Assembly (NCBI RefSeq): GCF_900312975.1 | Contig: NZ_LT990039.1 | Span: 1,116,001 to 1,180,000, forward strand | From: Massilistercora timonensis | GTDB lineage: Bacteria; Bacillota; Clostridia; Lachnospirales; Lachnospiraceae | Reading direction: 5' to 3' | DNA length: 64,000 bases | In this document: positions 1 through 8,283 of the stretch, one piece after another | Numbering within the stretch: position 1 is the stretch's first letter | Layout of the letters: every line of letters starts with the position of its first letter | Notes under the pieces: model-generated | What the model saw: the letters and a program-made list of their open reading frames with translations, nothing else | The model's database searches: none | What the model was told of the DNA's origin: nothing | Program-made: the position numbers and the translations under genes

Positions 1-1
1 C

Positions 2-985
2 ATGCTCCAGCGTAAATTCCATCCGGTAGGGCCATTCATCCACAAAGGGCACCACGAAGATCACCAGGAATACAGACAGCACCGCTGCCAGGATAACGCC
101 GCTTCCCAGGCCGCACACCCAGTCCCGCACCTTTCCCTTCTTCAGCTCGATCTGGGAGATCCGGTTGTAGCGCACGTTGTACCGCTCCAGAATGGTCAGC
201 ACCGTGATACTGACAATGGACGGGACCAGCATGATCAGCGCCACCACCGCGCCGTTTCCAAAGTTAGGCACGCTTCCCAGCATTTCCGTATAGAGGACGC
301 TTGCCACCACCTCAAAGCTTCCGCCCACCGACGCCGGGATCCCGAAGTCGGTAAAGCACAGGAAGAAGGTCTGGATAAAGGAAGTGGCCAGGGTTCCCAG
401 AAGCGGCCGCAGGATGGTCATACGGAAGGTCTGGAAGGGGGAGTCCCCCATCAGCCGGGACACGATCATAAATTTCTTATCGATGTACCCCATGGTGTTG
501 TGGATCAGCATGAAGGAAATGGGCAGGGTATAGATCACGTAGCCCATCAGCAATCCATTGAATCCGTAAATGTCAAAAAACTGTCTCCCAAAGAGCTGGG
601 TGAGAAGCCCCTGCTTGCCAAAGGAATAGATGATGGCAAACCCATAAGTGATGGTGGGGATCAGCATAGGCAGTACCGCCGCCTTTGTGATCAGATTTTT
701 CACTCCCCGATTCACATTGGTATAGTGAACCGTGTAGGCAAGGAAAAAGGCCAGTACCGTGGTCAGCACCGCGCTGCACCCAGAGATCAGGAAACTATTT
801 CCCAGCGCCTTCTGGAAATCCCCGCTTCCCAGGATCTCCCGGTAGTTGGCCAGGGTGAAGCCCGCCGATCCGTCCAGCACCAGGGATTTCATCAGGATCT
901 GCACCATGGGCACTGCCAGGAAGGCCGCGAAGAAGATTGCCAGCACAGTAAAAATCATCTTAATCTCTCTGTTTTTCTTCTGCAT
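2..985 (-). CDS. ABC importer permease, 3' part beyond window edge
   Basis: Inner-membrane permease of a binding-protein-dependent ABC importer. The start at 985 has a GAGGAG site a few bases upstream and lies 12 bases after the ATPase stop codon. About 328 codons are visible. The first TM helix is near residues 10-32 and several more follow, with an EAA-like cytoplasmic loop around MGDSPFQTFRMTILRPLLG. After it come a charged stretch and a new hydrophobic block (ILAAVLSVFLVIFVVPFV), which suggests the fused two-permease architecture of the iron, 2-aminoethylphosphonate and polyamine class. The gene is cut by the left edge, so total length and the binding protein are unknown. Substrate cannot be assigned. 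Confidence 0.85.
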   Translation of the reverse strand, partial: MQKKNREIKMIFTVLAIFFAAFLAVPMVQILMKSLVLDGSAGFTLANYREILGSGDFQKALGNSFLISGCSAVLTTVLAFFLAYTVHYTNVNRGVKNLITKAAVLPMLIPTITYGFAIIYSFGKQGLLTQLFGRQFFDIYGFNGLLMGYVIYTLPISFMLIHNTMGYIDKKFMIVSRLMGDSPFQTFRMTILRPLLGTLATSFIQTFFLCFTDFGIPASVGGSFEVVASVLYTEMLGSVPNFGNGAVVALIMLVPSIVSITVLTILERYNVRYNRISQIELKKGKVRDWVCGLGSGVILAAVLSVFLVIFVVPFVDEWPYRMEFTLEH

Positions 986-997
986 GGTTCTTCTCCT

Positions 998-1768
998 CTA
1001 TGACACCTGGACCTGCTGCTGAAAATGAGAGGCGAACAGGGTGTAAATGTTGTTCTTCTTGATCTCCAGCTGGTTCAGAATGAATTTCCGGACAAAATTG
1101 TCGCCCGGTGTGTTGATGATCTCCTCCGGCTTCCCAAACTGGGCGATCTCGCCTTCATTGATGATCATCACCCGGTCAGAGAGGGTCAGGGCCTCCTCCG
1201 GATCGTGGGTCACGATGATGGTGGTCAGGTGATACTCCTTGGCGATGGTCTTGATCCGGTCTTTAATGGACTCTTTGATCACCCCGTCCAGGGCGCTTAA
1301 AGGCTCGTCCAGGAGCAGGATCCTGGGCTTCATCACCATGGTCCTTGCCAGCGCCACCCTCTGCTTCTGCCCGCCGGAGAGCTGGCCGATCCGCTTATTC
1401 AGATGCTCCTCCAGCCCCAGCAGGTGGATCAGGTCTTCCACCTCTTCTCTGGAAGAGATTGTGGGGTTGTTCCGCAGCCCGTAGGTGATGTTCTGCCGCA
1501 CATTCAGATTGGGGAACAGGGCGTAATCCTGAAATACAATATTAAATCCCCGCTTCTCCATGGGCACCCGGGTCATGTCCTCTCCATTAAAAAGGATCTG
1601 CCCCTCGTCCGCATCCAGGATCCCCAGGATCAGATTCAGAAGGGTGGTCTTCCCGCAGCCGGAAGGACCAAGGATCGAGACGATCTCGCCGTCTGCGATG
1701 GCAAGGCTGATATCTTTTAGCACCGGCGTCCCGTCAAAACTTTTCTTCACATTTTTCAACTCTAACAT
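998..1768 (-). CDS. ABC importer ATP-binding protein
   Basis: Cytoplasmic ATPase (256 aa) that energises the adjacent permease. Walker A GPSGCGKTT lies near residue 34, the Q-loop in VFQDYALFP, the signature LSGGQKQRVALARTM, Walker B ILLLDEPLSALD, and the switch His in VTHDPEEAL. It resembles the PotA/PhnT/iron-type importer ATPases but has only a short C-terminal tail, not a full TOBE regulatory domain. Start chosen at 1768, with AAAGGAG upstream. The leader carries a 7-bp hairpin (1824-1844), and a TATAAT lies at 1858-1853 on this strand without a convincing -35. The RpiR gene upstream on the same strand is a plausible regulator. Confidence 0.93.
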   Translation of the reverse strand: MLELKNVKKSFDGTPVLKDISLAIADGEIVSILGPSGCGKTTLLNLILGILDADEGQILFNGEDMTRVPMEKRGFNIVFQDYALFPNLNVRQNITYGLRNNPTISSREEVEDLIHLLGLEEHLNKRIGQLSGGQKQRVALARTMVMKPRILLLDEPLSALDGVIKESIKDRIKTIAKEYHLTTIIVTHDPEEALTLSDRVMIINEGEIAQFGKPEEIINTPGDNFVRKFILNQLEIKKNNIYTLFASHFQQQVQVS

Positions 1769-1887
1769 TCCTCATTAACTCCTTTTCAGTCGTCTGTCAG
1801 CGTTTTTCATTTTCCATCTTTCACCGGAGCTCTTTCCGCTCCGGACACCTGCATTATAGCAACCTGTTTTTCCATTTTTCTATCAAC

Positions 1888-1933
1888 AAAAAATCAAGCC
1901 TGTGTAAAGGGAATGCAAACTTTACACAGGCTT
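1888..1933 (-). terminator. Rho-independent terminator after the RpiR gene
   Basis: Perfect 14-bp stem (1896-1909 with 1920-1933), 10-base loop, followed on the minus strand by a run of six T. It separates the RpiR gene from the ABC importer genes, so the latter should have their own promoter. Confidence 0.85.
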
Positions 1934-1957
1934 AACACATTTTCTCATGTAGAAAAT

Positions 1958-2839
1958 CTACCGTTTTCGCTCCGGGTACGCTTTCTCCCGGACCACCTTC
2001 TCGCAGGAATCCAGACGCTTCGCATAGCGGTCGTAATCTGAGGCGATGATCCCCATATAGATCATGTCCACGATCAGGAGCTGGCTGGTCCGGGAGAAAA
2101 TAGAATCCCCGTAGAACAACTGCTCCTGGCTGGTACAGATCAGATAATCCGCATACCGGCTGATGGGAGAATCCTTAAAATTCGTCAGCACAATGGTGGT
2201 GGCTCCCGCCTTCTTCGCTGTGCGCATTACGTCCACTGTATCCCGGGAAGAGCCGGAATAAGAGATCCCCACCGCCACATCCTGATCTGTCAGGCTCCCG
2301 GCACTGATCCGCTGGTAATAGTGATCGCTGAAATGGCGGCAGGAAAATCCCAGATACAGAAGCTTCGCCAGGAAATCCTGGGCCGTCACCTCCGAGTTCT
2401 CCACACTGTAGATATCGATCAGCCGGGCGCCCCGGAGGACTTCCACGATCTCCTTATACGTGCGGATGGAGAAATTCTTCAGCGTCTCCTCCAGCATCCG
2501 CTCCGCCATGGCCACCATATTTCCAGGGATATGCTCCAGCCGTTCCCCCGGGCGCAGGGTATACCCGTACAGGGGCCTGGTCGTAAGATCCCCCTCCGAT
2601 AAGTTCCTCGCCAGTTCCGACACCAGCTGGTACCGGAAGTCCCGGTATCCTCCAAACCCCAGCGCACGCACCATCCGCAGCACCGTAGGCTGGCTCACCC
2701 TGGCCCGCTTCGCCAGCTGATCCAGCGGCAATTCCCTTGTTTCCTCCAGATGACCCAGGATATAATCCGCCGCCCTTTGCTCTGACTTTCGCATATCCCC
2801 GTATCCCGTCCGGATCCGGTGAACAATCGTATCCGCCAT
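1958..2839 (-). CDS. RpiR/MurR-family transcriptional regulator
   Basis: DNA-binding regulator, 293 aa. Residues about 1-77 form the RpiR helix-turn-helix (LPLDQLAKRARVSQPTVLRM contains the recognition helix). Residues about 125-260 form a SIS sugar-phosphate-binding fold with the GISYSGSSRDTVDVM loop typical of phosphosugar isomerase-like sensors. Family members usually sense a phosphorylated sugar or amino sugar. The start at 2839 has GGGAGGAG upstream. The gene is followed by a strong terminator, then the ABC importer, and is divergent from the alpha-glucosidase, so either could be its target; nothing in the sequence decides which. Confidence 0.92.
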   Translation of the reverse strand: MADTIVHRIRTGYGDMRKSEQRAADYILGHLEETRELPLDQLAKRARVSQPTVLRMVRALGFGGYRDFRYQLVSELARNLSEGDLTTRPLYGYTLRPGERLEHIPGNMVAMAERMLEETLKNFSIRTYKEIVEVLRGARLIDIYSVENSEVTAQDFLAKLLYLGFSCRHFSDHYYQRISAGSLTDQDVAVGISYSGSSRDTVDVMRTAKKAGATTIVLTNFKDSPISRYADYLICTSQEQLFYGDSIFSRTSQLLIVDMIYMGIIASDYDRYAKRLDSCEKVVREKAYPERKR

Positions 2840-2985
2840 AATTTCTTGCTCCTCCCTTGTATTGTTCCCGTGTACTCCCGTGTAGATTTTCTACAGAATT
2901 CCCGAGTCTTTTCCTTTTTGTCCTCATCCTATATTCTATCCGAGAGACTGGGAAACTGTCTTCCCTTCTTTTGTTAAATGTGTGT

Positions 2986-3042
2986 AAAAGGGACAGGGTA
3001 TTTTCAATCTGGGACGTGGTATTTTTAAAAATACCACGTCCC
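2986..3042 (+). repeat. REP-like palindromic repeat, copy A
   Basis: AAAAGGGACAGGGTATTTT box followed by a perfect 32-bp palindrome (3011-3042, arms of 16, starting GGGACGTGGTATTTTT). It lies between the divergent RpiR and alpha-glucosidase genes. The same unit occurs inverted at 41266-41323 and 54565-54622. Confidence 0.85.
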
Positions 3043-3123
3043 AAATTGAATTACGCCCGGAAATCCTGTAAAATAATTTTCGTCAATATGCCAATGAAAT
3101 CAGTAGGGAAGGAAAGATCTGTC

Positions 3124-4803
3124 ATGGAACGGGTATGGTGGAAGGAATGTGTGGTCTATCAGATCTATCCCCGCAGCTTCAGGGACAGCAACGGAGACGG
3201 GATCGGGGATCTGAACGGGATCACGGAAAAACTGGATTATCTGAAGGAACTGGGCGTGGACGTGATCTGGCTCTCGCCGGTCTATCAGTCGCCCAACGAT
3301 GACAATGGGTACGACATCAGTGACTATCAGGCGATCATGAAGGAGTTCGGGACCATGGAGGACTTTGACCGCCTCCTTGACGAAATGCACCGGCGGGGCC
3401 TGCGCCTGGTCATGGATCTGGTGGTGAACCACACTTCCGGCGAGCACCCCTGGTTCCTGGCAAGCCGCAGTTCCCGGGACAACCCATACCGGGACTACTA
3501 TATCTGGCGGCCCGCCAGAGACGGGAAAGCCCCCAACAACTGGGGTTCCTGCTTCTCCGGCTCTGCCTGGGAATATGACCGGACCACGGATATGTATTAT
3601 CTCCACCTCTTCTCCCGAAAGCAGCCAGACCTGAACTGGGAAAATCCAGCCGTCCGCCGGGATGTCTTCGCTATGATGAACTGGTGGCTGGACAAGGGCG
3701 TGGACGGATTCCGCATGGATGTGATAAGCCTGATCTCCAAGGATCCTGCCTTCCCCGACGGAACTCCAGGGATCAACGGATACGCCAGCTTCAACGAATC
3801 TGCCAATGGCCCCCGGGTCCATGAATATCTTCAGGAAATGCGCCGGGAAGTCCTGGACGGCCACGACACCCTGACGGTGGGGGAATGTTCCGGCGTCACC
3901 CTGGAGGAAGCCAAAAAATATGCCCGCAGCGATGGGCGGGAGCTGAATATGGTCTTCCAGTTCGAGCACATGGACGTGGACGCCGACGGCTCCAACAAAT
4001 GGACGGACCGCCGCTTCGATCTGCGTGATCTGAAAGCCATCCTTACCAAATGGCAAAACGGACTGGATACGGTGGCCTGGAACAGCCTGTTCTGGGAAAA
4101 CCACGACCAGCCCCGGTCTGTCTCCCGGTTTGGCGACGACGGCCTTTACCGGGAGGCTTCCGCGAAAATGCTGGCCACCTGCCTTCACTTCATGCAGGGC
4201 ACGCCCTATATCTACCAGGGGGAAGAACTGGGCATGACCAACGCGCCTTTCCGGAACATCTCCGACTTCCGGGACCTGGACAGTATCAATGCCTACTACG
4301 AGCTCACCGGCCAGGGCGTCTTTACCAAAGAGGAAATGCTCTGCCGCCTGCGAAAGAAAAGCCGGGACAATGCCCGCACGCCATTCCAGTGGAGCGACGA
4401 CGCTAACGCCGGCTTCACCACCGGGAAGCCCTGGATCATGGTAAATCCCAATTACCGGGAGATCAACGCCAGGGAGCAGCTGGCCCGGGAGGACTCTGTC
4501 TTCCATTATTATCAGAAACTAATCCGCCTGCGCAAAAGTCTTCCCGTCATGGTCTACGGAAGCTATGACCTGCTCCTCCCGGAAGATCCGGACCTCTATA
4601 TCTACACCCGGACCCTGGATGAAGAAGCGTTGCTGGTCATCTGCAATTTCTCCTCAAAGCCCCGCGCCTTTTCCCTTCCGGAAGGCTGGCGCCCGGGAGA
4701 AATGGAACCTGTGATCGGCAATTATCCCGATCCTTCCGCCGACCTTCGCCCCTATGAAGCAGTCGTTTATCGCAAAAGTAAAGGAAAATCATTATGTCTG
4801 TAA
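3124..4803 (+). CDS. GH13 alpha-glucosidase (oligo-1,6-glucosidase type)
   Basis: Cytoplasmic glycoside hydrolase, 559 aa, the usual size of oligo-1,6-glucosidases. The (beta/alpha)8 barrel shows the family regions DLVVNHTS, GFRMDVI (nucleophile Asp), TVGEC (acid/base Glu) and WENHDQPR (third Asp). The Val following the nucleophile Asp is the residue usually associated with alpha-1,6 preference. The open frame extends upstream to 2857, but that part reads through the REP palindrome. ATG 3124 (MERVWWKECVVYQIYPRSF) matches the family N-terminus and has GGAAGGAAAG upstream. The last 10 bases overlap the following gene. Trehalose-6-phosphate hydrolase is a less likely alternative. It probably feeds glucose from isomaltose-type oligosaccharides into glycolysis. 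Confidence 0.92.
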   Translation: MERVWWKECVVYQIYPRSFRDSNGDGIGDLNGITEKLDYLKELGVDVIWLSPVYQSPNDDNGYDISDYQAIMKEFGTMEDFDRLLDEMHRRGLRLVMDLVVNHTSGEHPWFLASRSSRDNPYRDYYIWRPARDGKAPNNWGSCFSGSAWEYDRTTDMYYLHLFSRKQPDLNWENPAVRRDVFAMMNWWLDKGVDGFRMDVISLISKDPAFPDGTPGINGYASFNESANGPRVHEYLQEMRREVLDGHDTLTVGECSGVTLEEAKKYARSDGRELNMVFQFEHMDVDADGSNKWTDRRFDLRDLKAILTKWQNGLDTVAWNSLFWENHDQPRSVSRFGDDGLYREASAKMLATCLHFMQGTPYIYQGEELGMTNAPFRNISDFRDLDSINAYYELTGQGVFTKEEMLCRLRKKSRDNARTPFQWSDDANAGFTTGKPWIMVNPNYREINAREQLAREDSVFHYYQKLIRLRKSLPVMVYGSYDLLLPEDPDLYIYTRTLDEEALLVICNFSSKPRAFSLPEGWRPGEMEPVIGNYPDPSADLRPYEAVVYRKSKGKSLCL

Positions 4804-5984
4804 ATTATGTACATCTGCCGCACTTAACCCCGGAATCTGCAACCCCGGATCCTTTCGATCTGGCCTGCGCCCAGGCTGCCCGCCGGTTCCACAGCAGTAT
4901 CCCGGAGTACGCCCCCACGCCCCTTGTAAGCCTCCCTTCTCTGGCGGCTAAAACCGGCGTGGCCTCCATCCATGTGAAGGATGAAAGTTACCGCTTTGGC
5001 CTTGACGCCTTCAAAGTCCTGGGCGGCAGCTACTCCATCGCCCGCAAGCTTGGCGAACTGCTGGATATCCCTGCAGAAGACCTCTCCTATGAACTTCTTA
5101 CCTCCAGGGAGATCCACGACAAGACCGGCACGCTGACCTTTGTCACCGCCACCGACGGCAACCACGGCCGGGGCGTAGCCTGGACCGCCAGCCGGCTGGG
5201 ACACCAGAGCGTAGTCTACATGCCCAAGGGAAGCGCCCAGGAGCGTCTGGAAAATATCCGCCGGGCGGGAGCAAAGGCCCAGATCACAGATCTCAATTAC
5301 GATGACGCTGTGCGCCTGGCCAACCAGAAGGCTGAGGAAAACGGCTGGATCATGGTCCAGGACACCGCCTGGGAAGGATATGAAGACATCCCCCGCTGGA
5401 TCATGGAAGGGTACCTGACCCTGTCCCTGGAAGCCTGGGAGCAGCTTAATGGAATCACTCCTACCCACCTCTTCCTGCAGGCAGGGGTAGGGGCTTTCGC
5501 CGGAAGCGCCGCCGGATTCTTCTCCTGTGTCCCGGGAACCAAACCGGTGATCACCATTGTAGAGCCGGACAAAGCCGACTGTCTCTACCGCACCGCCCGG
5601 GCAAATGACGGGAAACTTCATCCGGTCACCGGCGACATGGACTCCATGATGGCGGGCCTGTGCTGCGGGGAACCCTGCACCATCGGCTGGGAGGTGCTGC
5701 GGCGAAAAGCAGATTACTTTGTCTCCATGTCCGACGATGTAGCCGCCCTGGGTATGCGCATACTGGGAAATCCCCTTGGCAGTGATCCAAAGATCATCTC
5801 CGGCGAGAGCGGCGCCGCTTCCATGGGATTTGTCACCGCCCTCCTGACGGATAAGAAATTAGAAAATCTGAAAAACGCCATGGGGATCAATGAGCATTCC
5901 CACATCCTGTGCGTCTCCACAGAGGGCGCCACAGACCGGGAAAACTATCAGAAGATCCTGACAAAAGGGCCGGTGGAACTATAA
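4794..5984 (+). CDS. dpaL: Diaminopropionate ammonia-lyase (PLP enzyme)
   Basis: Fold-type II PLP enzyme, 396 aa, expected to convert 2,3-diaminopropionate to pyruvate and two ammonia. The PLP-lysine segment KDESYRFGLDAFKVLGGSYS lies near residues 62-81. The substrate/cofactor loop TATDGNHGRGVAW and a Gly-rich phosphate-binding loop (QAGVGAFAGSAAGF) are present, all characteristic of the YgeX/DpaL family. The start ATG overlaps the end of the glucosidase gene by 10 bases, so translation is probably coupled even though the two enzymes are metabolically unrelated. A hairpin ending the transcript overlaps its stop codon. Confidence 0.93.
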   Translation: MSVNYVHLPHLTPESATPDPFDLACAQAARRFHSSIPEYAPTPLVSLPSLAAKTGVASIHVKDESYRFGLDAFKVLGGSYSIARKLGELLDIPAEDLSYELLTSREIHDKTGTLTFVTATDGNHGRGVAWTASRLGHQSVVYMPKGSAQERLENIRRAGAKAQITDLNYDDAVRLANQKAEENGWIMVQDTAWEGYEDIPRWIMEGYLTLSLEAWEQLNGITPTHLFLQAGVGAFAGSAAGFFSCVPGTKPVITIVEPDKADCLYRTARANDGKLHPVTGDMDSMMAGLCCGEPCTIGWEVLRRKADYFVSMSDDVAALGMRILGNPLGSDPKIISGESGAASMGFVTALLTDKKLENLKNAMGINEHSHILCVSTEGATDRENYQKILTKGPVEL

Positions 5985-5999
5985 TCCACCGGCCCTTCC
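5967..5999 (+). terminator. Terminator overlapping the dpaL stop codon
   Basis: 11-bp perfect stem (5967-5977 with 5985-5995), loop of 7 containing the stop codon, followed by only a short T-rich stretch. Stem strength is high; the T tract is weak. Confidence 0.6.
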
Positions 6000-6038
6000 T
6001 CATATTATAAAGAAACAACAGCTTTTTCAAAAAAAGTC

Positions 6039-6067
6039 TTGTAAAAACAAAGGGCGTATGCTATGAT
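6039..6067 (+). promoter_or_regulatory. Promoter of the tRNA cluster
   Basis: TTGTAA, 17-base spacer, TATGAT, ending 26 bases before the first tRNA. Spacing and sequence fit a sigma-A promoter. Confidence 0.75.
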
Positions 6068-6093
6068 ATTAATCGGTCTCTATTTCATTATCT

Positions 6094-6165
6094 GGCTCCG
6101 TGGTCAAGAGGTTAAGACATCGCCCTTTCACGGCGGTAACACGGGTTCGATTCCCGTCGGAGTCA
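6094..6165 (+). tRNA. tRNA-Glu (TTC)
   Basis: 72-nt cloverleaf. Acceptor GGCTCCG pairs with CGGAGTC (one G-U), discriminator A, anticodon loop CTTTCAC giving TTC, T-arm with GGTTCGA. No encoded CCA. Confidence 0.96.
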
Positions 6166-6174
6166 TTCAGATTT

Positions 6175-6247
6175 GCCGATGTGGCTCAATTGGCAGAGCA
6201 GCTGATTTGTAATCAGCAGGTTATCGGTTCGAGTCCGATCATCGGCT
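6175..6247 (+). tRNA. tRNA-Thr (TGT)
   Basis: 73-nt cloverleaf. Acceptor GCCGATG pairs with CATCGGC, anticodon stem CTGAT/ATCAG around loop TTGTAAT, anticodon TGT. No encoded CCA. Confidence 0.96.
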
Positions 6248-6273
6248 TAGGTCCTTTCCGGGACTGCTAATTT

Positions 6274-6347
6274 GGACCTTTAGCTCAGTTGGTTAGAGCA
6301 ACCGGCTCATAACCGGTCGGTCCTGGGTTCGAGTCCCCGAAGGTCCA
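6274..6347 (+). tRNA. tRNA with CAT anticodon (Met or lysidine-modified Ile2)
   Basis: 74-nt cloverleaf. Acceptor GGACCTT pairs with AAGGTCC, loop CTCATAA, anticodon CAT. The acceptor and D-arm resemble, from memory, Firmicute tRNA-Ile2 whose C34 is converted to lysidine by TilS, but elongator Met cannot be excluded by eye. It is not an initiator: the 5' end pairs fully. Confidence 0.9.
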
Positions 6348-6399
6348 TTTGCACACATGTGCTGCAAGGACAGACACGAAGTGCACAATCAAATATTGT

Positions 6400-6473
6400 G
6401 GCCCAGTGGCTCAGTTGGTTAGAGCGCCGCCCTGTCACGGCGGAGGTCGAGAGTTCGAGTCTCTTCTGGGTCG
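6400..6473 (+). tRNA. tRNA-Asp (GTC)
   Basis: 74-nt cloverleaf. Acceptor GGCCCAG with CTGGGTC, anticodon stem CCGCC/GGCGG around CTGTCAC, anticodon GTC, discriminator G. No encoded CCA. Confidence 0.96.
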
Positions 6474-6479
6474 TTGTAT

Positions 6480-6552
6480 GGGGTCTTAGCTCAGCTGGGA
6501 GAGCATCTGCCTTACAAGCAGAGGGTCATAGGTTCGAGCCCTATAGGCCCCA
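6480..6552 (+). tRNA. tRNA-Val (TAC)
   Basis: 73-nt cloverleaf. Acceptor GGGGTCT with AGGCCCC, anticodon stem TCTGC/GCAGA around CTTACAA, anticodon TAC. No encoded CCA. Confidence 0.96.
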
Positions 6553-6574
6553 TTCACAATTTCATTATGAATAC

Positions 6575-6660
6575 GCCGCAGTGGCGGAATTGGCAGACGC
6601 CCGGGACTTAAAATCCCGTGGGTAGTAATACCCGTGCCGGTTCGACCCCGGCCTGCGGCA
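6575..6660 (+). tRNA. tRNA-Leu (TAA)
   Basis: 86-nt class II tRNA with a long variable arm (GGGTAG...CCCGTG region). Acceptor GCCGCAG with CTGCGGC, anticodon stem CGGGA/TCCCG around CTTAAAA, anticodon TAA. Confidence 0.96.
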
Positions 6661-6665
6661 TTAAG

Positions 6666-6704
6666 AAAAGCTTCCGATCCATAAGTTGGATCGGAAGCTT
6701 TTTT
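6666..6704 (+). terminator. Terminator ending the tRNA cluster, probably bidirectional
   Basis: 15-bp perfect stem (6666-6680 with 6688-6702), 7-base loop, T run after it on plus and AAAA before it. It sits between the tRNA operon and the convergent radical SAM gene. Confidence 0.88.
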
Positions 6705-6724
6705 CCTCCTGTTACAGCCCAAAT

Positions 6725-8152
6725 TCACTTCTCCTGCCGCCCCTCTGACATTTCTTTCAGATACGGTAACTGTTTCTTAAGATCCGTCCTTATACTCATG
6801 TGCCAGAAGAACTCTCCCACAAACAGGAATTTGTGCACATAGTCTTCAAAAAGCAACGCCCGGATAAGCCGCCGAACAGAGTAAATCTTTCTGCTGGCCC
6901 GGATATGCTCCATCTGAAGTTCATAGGGCGTCATATTTCTGGGACGGTGGACTACATTTCCATTATAGAGACTCCAGTTCCTGTGGAGCAGCTGATCTTT
7001 GTGGGATTCATACACCGGTGTGCCCGGGACAAAATACATGGACTGGATCAACACTCCCTGAATCTTGTTCCTGATCACAAAGTCCGCCAGCTGATCCCCC
7101 ACCCCCTTCTCCTGGTCATCGGATCCAAGAATGAAAAGCCCCCGCACACCAAGCCCGTGTCTGCGGATATTCTGGATAGATCTTATGATCTCATCCTTCG
7201 TACTCTTCTTGTGGTAAGTGGCAAAGGATTTATCATCAATAAATTCGATTCCCATATCCAGTTCGAAAAAACCTGCCTTTTTCAACAATTCCAGCATTTC
7301 ATCATCAAAGCCCACCTCATATCGGGCCTGCACGTTGAAGCGGTAATGGATACCACTGGCAATGATTGCCTGAAGTACGGAGACCGCCCACTCCCGATCT
7401 GCAAAGAAATTATCATCGGTGATCCACAGGTCTTTCACCGGGCGGAAATGCTTCTCATCAAAAAAGGCAATAGACTGACGGATATCCTCCACCACATTTT
7501 CCGGCGTCCGGGTTCGCACCCGATGACCGAAATGCCGCACCAGCGCACAATAATCACAGTTGTGGGGACATCCTCTGGAAGCGTGTACCTGAGGCCAGAT
7601 GGTATTGTGCCCCGCCATCTTCTGATAATGATACACAAGATTCCGGTCCGGGATGATATCAATATCCTCCGGCGGCTTGGGGTATCCAGTGCTTACCGTC
7701 TGTCCGTCCTTCCGATACGCAAGCCCTGGGAAGTCCATTTCCCCGCCCCGCTCCAATACATCCAGAAACTGAAGGATCGTCTCATCCCCTTCCCCCAGCA
7801 GCACATAGTCGCAGTATCTCACTACCTCCTGATAATTCATGGAAGCGTGGAGTCCGCCCAGAACTATCACCGCCTTACTGTGCTTCTTCAGATACCTGGC
7901 AATCTGATACCCCCGCACAGCTGCGAAGGTAAAGACTCCGATGAATATCACATCCGCATCCAGCAAGTCTTTTACCGGAATCCTGGAGATGGATTCGCTG
8001 TACATCAGTGTGTCCTCCACCCTGCGCTTCACAATGGTAGCCAGCGTATTCAACCCCACAGACGGCGTCCGGATATAACGATCATAGACAAAATAATTTA
8101 ATGGTGTTGGCTTATAGGGCCGGTTCCCCGGTTCGATAAAACGTGCTTTCAT
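6725..8152 (-). CDS. B12-binding-type radical SAM protein
   Basis: 475 aa. The N-terminal ~150 residues have a cobalamin-binding-like Rossmann fold (VIFIGVFTFAAVRGYQIARY, then VIVLGGLHASMNYQEV), though the DxHxxG ligand motif is not obvious. The radical SAM core carries the cluster motif in HASRGCPHNCDYC, followed by DLWITDDNFFADREWA and LDMGIEFIDD segments typical of BchE-like enzymes and B12-dependent methylases or cyclases. The C-terminal part matches the helical tail often seen in the family. The start at 8152 has AAGGAGG upstream. The substrate is not recognisable; neighbours give no clue. Confidence 0.85.
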   Translation of the reverse strand: MKARFIEPGNRPYKPTPLNYFVYDRYIRTPSVGLNTLATIVKRRVEDTLMYSESISRIPVKDLLDADVIFIGVFTFAAVRGYQIARYLKKHSKAVIVLGGLHASMNYQEVVRYCDYVLLGEGDETILQFLDVLERGGEMDFPGLAYRKDGQTVSTGYPKPPEDIDIIPDRNLVYHYQKMAGHNTIWPQVHASRGCPHNCDYCALVRHFGHRVRTRTPENVVEDIRQSIAFFDEKHFRPVKDLWITDDNFFADREWAVSVLQAIIASGIHYRFNVQARYEVGFDDEMLELLKKAGFFELDMGIEFIDDKSFATYHKKSTKDEIIRSIQNIRRHGLGVRGLFILGSDDQEKGVGDQLADFVIRNKIQGVLIQSMYFVPGTPVYESHKDQLLHRNWSLYNGNVVHRPRNMTPYELQMEHIRASRKIYSVRRLIRALLFEDYVHKFLFVGEFFWHMSIRTDLKKQLPYLKEMSEGRQEK

Positions 8153-8283
8153 GGAGTTCCCTCCTTCTGAAATTCCTGTCCCTATTTTACCATATCCACT
8201 GTTTTGCTTTTCCCGGGATAATCGCCAAATTTAAGTGCTACATTTTAGTAAATCTGCCCGCTTACACAGCACAGACTGCAGAA

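Noticed and set aside
2-1003. 333-codon open frame on the plus strand
   Set aside because: It is the antisense shadow of the minus-strand permease, with low-complexity His/Gln-rich sequence. The minus strand gives a clear membrane protein with a ribosome binding site.
2857-3123. 89-codon N-terminal extension of the alpha-glucosidase
   Set aside because: The extension reads through a perfect palindromic repeat and matches no GH13 N-terminus. ATG 3124 gives the normal family length and start.
3100-4506. 468-codon antisense open frame under the alpha-glucosidase
   Set aside because: No recognisable domains. All catalytic motifs lie on the plus strand; long antisense frames are common in GC-rich genes.
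6039-6704. tRNA cluster as a phage or integrative element attachment site
   Set aside because: No integrase, no duplicated tRNA 3' end, and the cluster ends in a clean terminator.
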